Made by a program: the position numbers and the translations under genes. A DNA stretch of 64,000 nt, taken from positions 62,001 to 126,000 of the forward strand of contig NZ_VFIA01000002.1 of the NCBI RefSeq assembly GCF_014282275.1. The letters run 5' to 3'. Each line of letters starts with the position of its first letter. Position 1 is the first letter of the stretch. Shown piece after piece: positions 52,013-58,907 of the stretch. The stretch is from Spirosoma utsteinense. Lineage in GTDB: Bacteria; Bacteroidota; Bacteroidia; Cytophagales; Spirosomataceae. The notes below the pieces were generated by a model, which worked only from the letters and a program-made list of their open reading frames with translations, did not search any database and was not told the origin of the DNA.

Positions 52013-54175
52013 TTAAGAGACGCTCTTGAATGCCTCGTCCTCGGCGAAGGGCTGGTTACGTACCCGTTTGCCGGTCGCTTTGAAAATAGCGTTGGCAACA
52101 GCGGCTCCGGCGGGCGGCAGTGCCGGTTCGCCAAGGCCGGTGGGGTCCATACCATTATCGACAAAGTGGACTTCCACGTCCGGAATTTCGTTTAGCCGGA
52201 TCAGGCGGTACGTGTTGAAGTTCGTCTGTTCAGGTACGCCATCCTTGAACGTGATATTGCCATACATAGCATGACCGATCCCATCGACGATACAGCCCGT
52301 AACCTGCTGCCTGGCCCCGCTCTGGTTGATAACGACCCCGCAGTCGGCAACCGCGTACATCTTCTGCACAACGGGTTTGCCTTTCTTCACGACGACTTCA
52401 CCCACCTGGGCCACATAAGACCGGTGTGAGAAATAGACGCTGAAGCCCTGCGAAACAGCATTGCCATCAACTCCTTTCTTTGTACCCCAGCCCGACTTTT
52501 CAACCGCCAGTTTAATAACGCCAACCATCCGGTCGACATCGTATTTGACAGCGCCGGCGGGCTTGGCTTTGGCTTTCTCCAACAGGTCAAGCCGGAACTG
52601 CACGGCGTCTTTACCCGCTGCCTGCGCCACCTCGTCCAGAAATGACTGCTCGGCAAATGCCAGGAAGTTCGTAATCGGTGCGCGCCAGGGGCCGGTCGTA
52701 ATTGCCGACTTGTGATCGACACTGTCGATGAGCAGATTATCCACGGCTCCGGCGGGAAAGTTATCTTCCCGGGTCGAGTTACCCGCATTAATGCTGGCTC
52801 CGCGCAGTTTATAACCGATCATATTGCCCTGCGCATCCAGCGCAGCCTGAAACCGGTAGCGTACAGCCGGGCGGTAGCTCCCTCCCGTCATATCGTCTTC
52901 GCGGGTCCAGATCAGTTTGACCGGCGCGTTGACCCGTTTCGATACCTGCACGGCTTCAATAACGTAATCAGCTTTGAGCCGACGGCCGAAGCCTCCGCCC
53001 ATGCGTGTCAGCTGCACCGATACTTTTTCGGGTGGGATTCCGAGAAGTTTGGCCGTTTCGTTGCGGGCCAGTTCAGGCGTTTGGGTTGGTCCTACCAGTT
53101 CCACACCATCCGGCCGGACGTGGGCGAAGAAGTTCATCGGCTCCATCGGGGTGTGGGGCAGGAACGGGCACTGGTATTCGGCGGTGACAACCTTGGCCGC
53201 GCTCTTGAAAGCCGCATCTACGTCGCCATCTTTCCGGCGAACCGTTGCGTCGGGCTTATCCAGCAGTTCTTTAAACAGCCGGTTGTGATCGTCTGTGCTT
53301 TCCGTTGCATCGGTCTTTGTCCAGTCGATCTTCAGGGCATCTTTTGCCTTTTTCACCTGCCAGGTCGACTTACCCACCACGGCCACGTTGTTATCGAAGG
53401 TCACCACATCGACAATGCCGGGCATAGCTTTGATCGTGGTATCGTTAACCGACTTCAGCGTGTAGCCAAAAGCGGGGCGCTGGATCATGGCGAACAGCAT
53501 GCCCTCGCGGTAGAAATCCAGCCCGAACAGCGGCTTACCCGTTATGATGCCGGGGTTATCGACGTTCTTTATCGTTTGACCGATAATCTTGAAGTCCTTC
53601 TGGTCTTTGAGCTTCACATCGGTCGGAACGGGCAGTTGAGCCGCTTCGGTAGCCAGTTCGCCGTAGGTGAGTTTGCGGTTGCTGCCCGTATGTATAACGG
53701 AACCGGAAGCGGTTGTGCATTCGGCTGCGGGTACGTTCCAGCGTTTGGCGGCTGCGCCGATGAGCATCTGCCGGGCCGTGGCCCCCGCCTGACGCAGGCG
53801 TGTCCAGGAGTGAGGAATAGACCCACTACCACCCGCCACCTGCCGTTCAAATTTTTTGGTATCCAGCGGAGCCTGTTCCACGACCACCTTCCGCCAGTCG
53901 GCGTCCAGTTCTTCGGCTACGATGATGGGGAAAGCGGTTTTGATCCCCTGCCCTACTTCGGGATTCGGCGACAGGATGGTGATGACACCCTGCGGATTGA
54001 TGGACAGGTAGCTGTTGAAGCCAACACCCGGAACGGCTGCGTTTACGGCCGTAGCGTCTGTAGCCACCACTGCTCCCTCGGTTTCGGTCCAGTTAAATCC
54101 CAGCAGCAGCCCGCCCCCGGCGGTGGCCGCTAGTTTCAGAAAATTCCGTCTGCTCGCGTTCGGTAATGTCTGCAT
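52013..54175 (-). CDS. Molybdopterin-binding subunit, isoquinoline 1-oxidoreductase type (IorB-like)
   Basis: A 720-residue large subunit of the membrane-associated IorB group of molybdenum hydroxylases. It starts with a twin-arginine signal (ASRRNFLKLAATAGGGLLLG). Family motifs are NPEVGQGIKTAFPIIVAEEL, GSGSIPHSWTRLRQAGATAR, FLPHTPMEPMNFFAH, RMGGGFGRRLKADYVIEA and the catalytic Glu in DPTGLGEPALPPAGAAVANA. Electrons usually leave through a cytochrome c subunit, which is not present here. It follows the 2Fe-2S gene by 2 bp. The substrate is an aldehyde or N-heteroaromatic compound, not known more closely. Confidence 0.92.
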   Translation of the reverse strand: MQTLPNASRRNFLKLAATAGGGLLLGFNWTETEGAVVATDATAVNAAVPGVGFNSYLSINPQGVITILSPNPEVGQGIKTAFPIIVAEELDADWRKVVVEQAPLDTKKFERQVAGGSGSIPHSWTRLRQAGATARQMLIGAAAKRWNVPAAECTTASGSVIHTGSNRKLTYGELATEAAQLPVPTDVKLKDQKDFKIIGQTIKNVDNPGIITGKPLFGLDFYREGMLFAMIQRPAFGYTLKSVNDTTIKAMPGIVDVVTFDNNVAVVGKSTWQVKKAKDALKIDWTKTDATESTDDHNRLFKELLDKPDATVRRKDGDVDAAFKSAAKVVTAEYQCPFLPHTPMEPMNFFAHVRPDGVELVGPTQTPELARNETAKLLGIPPEKVSVQLTRMGGGFGRRLKADYVIEAVQVSKRVNAPVKLIWTREDDMTGGSYRPAVRYRFQAALDAQGNMIGYKLRGASINAGNSTREDNFPAGAVDNLLIDSVDHKSAITTGPWRAPITNFLAFAEQSFLDEVAQAAGKDAVQFRLDLLEKAKAKPAGAVKYDVDRMVGVIKLAVEKSGWGTKKGVDGNAVSQGFSVYFSHRSYVAQVGEVVVKKGKPVVQKMYAVADCGVVINQSGARQQVTGCIVDGIGHAMYGNITFKDGVPEQTNFNTYRLIRLNEIPDVEVHFVDNGMDPTGLGEPALPPAGAAVANAIFKATGKRVRNQPFAEDEAFKSVS

Positions 54176-54177
54176 GG

Positions 54178-54660
54178 CTATTTGGATTTAGTGGATGCGG
54201 AACCCGTCGATGCAGCGGCCACTTTTACGGCCTCACGAATACGGTGGTAGGTACCACAGCGGCAGATATTTCCGGTCATCGCCGTGTCGATTTCGGCCGT
54301 TGACGGTTTCGGGTTATGCTTGAGCAGGGCGGCCGCCGTCATGATCTGGCCTGCCTGGCAATAGCCGCACTGCGGTACGTCGATCTTGTCCCAGGCCTGC
54401 TGAACGGGGTGCGTTCCCGTGGCAGAGAGACCTTCGATGGTTGTTACTTTCGATTTACCAACCGCCGAAACCGGCAGTACGCAGGCGCGGGTGGCTTCGC
54501 CATTCAGGTGAACCGTACAGGCACCGCACTGAGCAATGCCGCAACCATATTTGGTGCCGACCAGGCCCAGATTGTCGCGCAGAACCCACAGCAGCGGGGT
54601 ATCCGGGTCGACGTCAGCGCGGTAGCTCCGACCGTTAATTTGCAGGTTGAAGAGTGCCAT
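54178..54660 (-). CDS. 2Fe-2S subunit, isoquinoline 1-oxidoreductase type (IorA-like)
   Basis: A 160-residue iron-sulfur subunit without a signal peptide. The first cluster is bound in [20 protein letters not shown] and the second in CGYCQAGQI and [11 protein letters not shown]. It would be exported together with the signal-bearing large subunit. First gene of a two-gene operon, 2 bp before the large subunit gene. The subunits are clearly a different subfamily from the three-subunit enzyme upstream. Confidence 0.93.
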   Translation of the reverse strand: MALFNLQINGRSYRADVDPDTPLLWVLRDNLGLVGTKYGCGIAQCGACTVHLNGEATRACVLPVSAVGKSKVTTIEGLSATGTHPVQQAWDKIDVPQCGYCQAGQIMTAAALLKHNPKPSTAEIDTAMTGNICRCGTYHRIREAVKVAAASTGSASTKSK

Positions 54661-54690
54661 TATTCTATTGAATTAAATGAGTAAACCAAG

Positions 54691-55983
54691 TTAAGAAGAA
54701 TATGGGACGGGCTTTATACTTTCCTGCTGAAACTTCTGTCTGAAATAAACGAAGGAGATGATAACCAGCACGCTATACAGAATCGCCAGTGTGTAGGCAC
54801 CATACATAAAAAACGTCCGGAAGCTTATCTCGGCCTGACCGAAGTTCTTGTACAGTAATACACTCACGCTACCGAGGTAGCCGTACCAGTCGGCCAGCGT
54901 GACGATAAACCCAACGGTACTGACATACCGAAAAGCCGCCACCAACCGCTCGAAGTACAGCCCGTTGCAGGGGACGTAGCCCATATACAGGCCCAGTCCC
55001 GTCAGCAAAAACCAGGTGCCGGGGCTGACGATCCCCAGCGAATAGGCGTAGGTACTCAGTCCAACCAGCGCCCCGCCAGCCAGCATAATACCGTTGAGCA
55101 GCATGAACGCCCGGAAGTTGTCGGTCACACGCTGGAGAAGGGCCATCACGATCAATACACCCACCGCCACCAGCGTCTCGGTCTGGGCGAACAGAGCCGG
55201 GTTTTCCACGCCCGCATCACGCAGAATTTCGGGGCCGAAGTTGTCGCGGAAGTCGCGGAAGGCGGTGAGCAGGACGTAGGAAGCAATAAGTAGTATCAGC
55301 CCCGGTCCAAAGTCGCGCACGAAGGTTTTCCGCTCCGACTGGCTCATAGGCTTGCGTTCGGTACGCAGGTCGCGGTCTTCAGCGGTGGGGGGCGGCAGCA
55401 GCGTCAGGCCATAGACCGATACCAGCATAGGCAGCACGAACAGCGAACCCGTGACGAAGGGTAGCCAGAATTCCGTTACGCCCCAGTCGCTTTTGATGGT
55501 CAGCGCTACGGTCTTGACAAAACCCGATGCGAAGATGAACGACGCCGTCAGCCCCGCCACGAGCGCATCGGTCTGGCGACGACCTTCCAGAAAGCCAAGC
55601 ATAATCCCGTAGACCATACCCAGCGGCAGGCCATTCAGGAACAGAAAGATGATGTTATAGGGGGCCGGAACGAGGGCAAAAGCAAGCAGGGCCAGCAGGG
55701 CCGCGCCCACCAGCGCCAGCAAACTAATGGCCCGTCGGGCGGGTGCCATCTCGGACACAAACTTGATACCCAGCCCTTTGGAACAGGCATAGCCCAGCAC
55801 CTGCGCCGTTACGAGCCATGTCTTATAACCAACGCCAGCGAAGAACATACCTTCGAAGGTGACGGCGGTAATGCCCTTGCGGAAGGCATACATGCAGGCG
55901 TAGGTACAGAACGCAGCCGTGGCTCCGAAGAGCATAAAAGCGGTAGGATTTCGGAGGAATCTGGGTGCGTTAGTAGTGGTCAC
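54691..55983 (-). CDS. DUF5690 (MFS-like) membrane transporter
   Basis: A 430-residue protein with about 12 predicted helices, of the DUF5690 family within the major facilitator superfamily. Family sequences include FCTYACMYAFRKGITAVTFE, GYACSKGLGIKFVSEM and YVPCNGLYFERLVAAFRY. The substrate is unknown. The GTG at 55983 fits the usual N terminus (TTTNAPRFLRNPTAFMLF), but it overlaps the end of the toxin gene by 14 bp; an ATG at 55935 is the alternative. The overlap suggests the toxin pair was placed right in front of it. Confidence 0.88.
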   Translation of the reverse strand: MTTTNAPRFLRNPTAFMLFGATAAFCTYACMYAFRKGITAVTFEGMFFAGVGYKTWLVTAQVLGYACSKGLGIKFVSEMAPARRAISLLALVGAALLALLAFALVPAPYNIIFLFLNGLPLGMVYGIMLGFLEGRRQTDALVAGLTASFIFASGFVKTVALTIKSDWGVTEFWLPFVTGSLFVLPMLVSVYGLTLLPPPTAEDRDLRTERKPMSQSERKTFVRDFGPGLILLIASYVLLTAFRDFRDNFGPEILRDAGVENPALFAQTETLVAVGVLIVMALLQRVTDNFRAFMLLNGIMLAGGALVGLSTYAYSLGIVSPGTWFLLTGLGLYMGYVPCNGLYFERLVAAFRYVSTVGFIVTLADWYGYLGSVSVLLYKNFGQAEISFRTFFMYGAYTLAILYSVLVIISFVYFRQKFQQESIKPVPYSS

Positions 55984-56227
55984 GACAGGAAAGAACGAGG
56001 ATGGTTTCGTCGGTTACTTTATAGATAAGCCGATGTTCCTGATCAATTCTTCTTGACCAACAACCCTTATAATCATGCTTGAGCGCTTCGGGCTTTCCTG
56101 TTCCATCAAACGGTGTTCGCCGAATCTCAGCAAGCAGTTTCACAATTCGGATAAACAGTTTTTTATCGTGCGTAGCCCATTCCGTGAACTCATCGAATGC
56201 CTCGTTCTCAAACGTCAGTCGATGCAT
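55970..56227 (-). CDS. YoeB-family (Txe) mRNA interferase toxin
   Basis: An 85-residue RelE-superfamily toxin closest to YoeB. The pattern FDEFTEWATHDKKLFIRIVK, the PEALKHDYKGCWSRRIDQEH core and the C-terminal SCRDHY with the catalytic His-Tyr pair match YoeB (SCRxHY). It would cut mRNA on the ribosome under stress. It overlaps its antitoxin gene by 20 bp upstream and the DUF5690 start downstream, so all three are read together. Confidence 0.9.
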   Translation of the reverse strand: MHRLTFENEAFDEFTEWATHDKKLFIRIVKLLAEIRRTPFDGTGKPEALKHDYKGCWSRRIDQEHRLIYKVTDETILVLSCRDHY

Positions 56228-56453
56228 CGCTCAGGTACTGATTTAGGTTTACTTCTTTTACTGAACCAGCGTCTGCATTCGCCATCCGGCGAATCAGCTT
56301 TTCATGTAAAGCTCCGTTTGACCGAATAGCTTCGGTTTCGTCGTCTTCAATCTCAACCGTAACTTTTAGGCGTCGGTCCTGGAACAGCACTTGAATAGCC
56401 TTCAAAAAGTTTTCGTTCAGTTCGTCGGGATTCAGATGATAAGTGGCCTCCAT
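56208..56453 (-). CDS. Antitoxin of the YoeB-type pair
   Basis: An 81-residue acidic protein (MEATYHLNPDELNENFLKAI) that overlaps the YoeB-type toxin gene by 20 bp. It does not look like the classical YefM/Phd antitoxin; the N-terminal half has a beta-strand and helix (VLFQDRRLKVTVEIEDDE) and the C-terminal half is likely unstructured until bound to toxin. Its identity rests on position, size and acidity. Confidence 0.75.
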   Translation of the reverse strand: MEATYHLNPDELNENFLKAIQVLFQDRRLKVTVEIEDDETEAIRSNGALHEKLIRRMANADAGSVKEVNLNQYLSDASTDV

Positions 56454-56472
56454 ACGCTCTTTTCGTTTGAAA

Positions 56473-56480
56473 CAAAGGTA
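56473..56480 (-). promoter_or_regulatory. -7 promoter box of the toxin-antitoxin operon
   Basis: The minus strand reads TACCTTTG, an exact TAnnTTTG match, 20 bp before the antitoxin ATG. A TTG about 23 bases further upstream could be the -33 element. Confidence 0.45.
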
Positions 56481-56499
56481 GTCAATAGAGTGCTTGGTT

Positions 56500-58761
56500 T
56501 CACCAACTCACCAGTACTGACAGCCAGGCGCTGCGGCCTATGCCATCCACGCCGGAGCCGTGGGTGCGGTAGGCTTCGTTCGTCAGGTTTTGCAGTTCGG
56601 CGCTCAGCGTTACGAACCGCCAGCGGTAGCCACCGTTCAGGTTCAGCACCTGCCAGGCCGGGGTACCCCCTTTCGCAATCCGGTTGTCGTCCTGGTCGCC
56701 TTTAGCCAGGCGCGTCTGCGCGCCCGCCAGCAACAGTTCGGCCCGGGCCCACCAGCCCGCCGAGGGTTGGTAGGTTACGCCAGCGCGCCCGTTCAGGGGC
56801 GGAATCCGGCGGAAGGGTTCGCCAGCGGTGGTGTTCTGGCCGTAGGTATACGAACCACCCGCATAGGTCAGCCAGCCGGGGGCAACCTCATATTCGGCTT
56901 CGGCCTCCAGTCCGCGAATGAACGCCTGTGCGCTGTTCTGTTTTAGATAAACCGGGTAGCCCTGTATGGAATCCCGCCCCGCCCGAACCCGGCTGATGAA
57001 GTTGCTCAGCTGGTTGTGGTAGGCCAGCACCGTGGCCGAAAATCGCTCCGTTCTGACCTTGACACCAACTTCTTTGTTCAGCGACCGTTCGGGTTGAAGG
57101 CTTGCGTTGGGCACTTCGTACCGGAAGTCGACGATTCCCAGCGTTCCCAGATCGTCGACGTTGGGCGCGCGGAAAGCCGACTGTACCGACGCCACCAGCC
57201 GCACCGCTGGTAGAATAGCGAACGACGCCCCCACGTTACCCACCAGGGCCGAAGGCCGGATGGTAGCCTGCAAGCTGCTTTCGGGGGTGGTAATCCGGAA
57301 CGCGTTGTAACGACCACCCGCCGTCAGAATCAATCTGTTCAGGGTGAACGTGTGGAGCGAGAACAGCGCCAGACTGCTCATCGTGGACCCGTCGGGATAA
57401 AGTCCCCGTTTCGGTGCTACGGCTCCGGTGAGCAGATTCACATCGTCGCGACGGCTTCCTACCCGGTCGTAATACCATTCAATGCCGTTTTGCATCTGCC
57501 AGAATCTGGCTGGCTCGGCGGTAGCCAGTAGGGTCAGGCCGGTTGTCGTGGTTTCATCGCGCTCGTACACAGCCGGTGCAGCAACCCCCGCCGTGCTGGG
57601 GTTCTTCTGACTCTGTCGGCCCTCCGTTTGTCGCTGCCACGACGCCGTCAGTTGCACCGACTTAAGAAGCGGCCGGTTATAAAAGCCCTCCAGCCGGGCG
57701 TAGGTCAGTTGACGCCGTTGCGGATTGAACTGGTTGTAAGCAAAATTTTCCAGCCGTACTTTATGGTAGACCGGTACGCTATCCTGCCGTAGATCCTGAT
57801 ACGCCACCGTCGCCACAAACCGATCCGACAGTCGGAAGCGGGCTTTTACGTCACCCGACAGCTGGTTGTAGCCGGTGGGGGTTTCTCGACCCAGCCCCCG
57901 CCCTGCCACCAGATCGCCGAATTTCCGGTAGGCCAGTGCGCCCACAACTGCGACGGTGGCCGACGAATACCCCAGTTCGGCCCGGCCGCTGTATTCCATG
58001 CCCTGGGTCATGGCTTTACCGAAAGCACTACCCGTAAAGCCAGCCTCGTCGGAAAACTGCGGAGTCCGGGTCAGTACATTAACGACGCCCCCAATAGCAT
58101 CGGAGCCATACGCGACCGAGCCACTACTCCGCACAACCTCGATCTGACTCACACTCTGCGGGTCAATGGTGTTGAGATACTGATTGGGGCCCGAGCGAAA
58201 CGTAGCGTTGTTGAGCCGGATACCATCGACCAGCAACAGCGTCTGCTGACCCGTCAACCCGCGTACGAAGGGTGAGCCACCCCCGTGATTCGTCTTTTGC
58301 AGAAATACCCCCGTGGCACCGAAAAGTGCTTCAGGAACCGTTCGGGGTGCCCGCTGGCGCAGGTCGCGGGCCGTGATGACCGTAGTGACTTCGGGCCGTA
58401 AAAAATCGGGCGATTCTGACCGCTGGCTGGTGGTAACGGTTTGCTGGTTAAGCTGGATAACCGTTGGCTGAAGCTGAATATCCCGCTCGACAGGCGACGA
58501 CCCGGCCACCTCGACAGCTTGATCGATCAGACGATACCCCACCGAACTTAGCTGCACGGTGTAGGATCCGGCTGGCAAATTACGCAGGACATAATAACCC
58601 CGCTGGTCGGTTACCGCCCCGCGGTTTGTGGACAGCAACCGTACCGATACGCCCGGCAGCGGCTGATTGGTACGCGCGTCACGAACAATTCCGGATAGTG
58701 ATTGCGCCATGCAGAAACTACCAATAAGATAAAAAAGGAAGGTAAAAAGTTTGAATTTCAT
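56500..58761 (-). CDS. TonB-dependent outer-membrane receptor
   Basis: A 753-residue receptor. A signal peptide (LFTFLFYLIGSFCMAQ) is followed by a carboxypeptidase-regulatory-like domain at about 22-105 (GIVRDARTNQPLPGVSVRLL), a plug domain at about 125-235 (VPEALFGATGVFLQKTNHGG, VEVVRSSGSVAYGSDAIGGV) and a 22-strand barrel ending in WLSVLVSW. The size and the missing SusD partner suggest a siderophore, vitamin or metal receptor more than a glycan importer; BtuB- or hemin-type receptors are possible. A large inverted repeat lies directly before its start. Confidence 0.92.
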   Translation of the reverse strand: MKFKLFTFLFYLIGSFCMAQSLSGIVRDARTNQPLPGVSVRLLSTNRGAVTDQRGYYVLRNLPAGSYTVQLSSVGYRLIDQAVEVAGSSPVERDIQLQPTVIQLNQQTVTTSQRSESPDFLRPEVTTVITARDLRQRAPRTVPEALFGATGVFLQKTNHGGGSPFVRGLTGQQTLLLVDGIRLNNATFRSGPNQYLNTIDPQSVSQIEVVRSSGSVAYGSDAIGGVVNVLTRTPQFSDEAGFTGSAFGKAMTQGMEYSGRAELGYSSATVAVVGALAYRKFGDLVAGRGLGRETPTGYNQLSGDVKARFRLSDRFVATVAYQDLRQDSVPVYHKVRLENFAYNQFNPQRRQLTYARLEGFYNRPLLKSVQLTASWQRQTEGRQSQKNPSTAGVAAPAVYERDETTTTGLTLLATAEPARFWQMQNGIEWYYDRVGSRRDDVNLLTGAVAPKRGLYPDGSTMSSLALFSLHTFTLNRLILTAGGRYNAFRITTPESSLQATIRPSALVGNVGASFAILPAVRLVASVQSAFRAPNVDDLGTLGIVDFRYEVPNASLQPERSLNKEVGVKVRTERFSATVLAYHNQLSNFISRVRAGRDSIQGYPVYLKQNSAQAFIRGLEAEAEYEVAPGWLTYAGGSYTYGQNTTAGEPFRRIPPLNGRAGVTYQPSAGWWARAELLLAGAQTRLAKGDQDDNRIAKGGTPAWQVLNLNGGYRWRFVTLSAELQNLTNEAYRTHGSGVDGIGRSAWLSVLVSW

Positions 58762-58777
58762 AACATAGATGGATTTA

Positions 58778-58906
58778 AACCCTGCCAGTGGGCGTAGCCC
58801 CTGGTAGTGGTTGAACGCTTTGACCGCTTTTCAATCACTACCAGGGGCTTTTAACCACTAAGATACTCTTCAACCACTACCAGGGGCTACGCCCACTGGC
58901 AGGGTT
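58778..58906. repeat. 38-bp perfect inverted repeat element
   Basis: Arms 58778-58815 and 58869-58906 are exact reverse complements of 38 bp around a 53-bp loop. The loop contains a third, partial copy of the CCACTACCAGGGGCT block at about 58832-58849. The whole element fills the gap between the TonB receptor start and the phosphoesterase stop. It looks like a REP/palindromic mobile-type intergenic element, possibly also acting as a terminator. Confidence 0.85.
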
Positions 58907-58907
58907 G

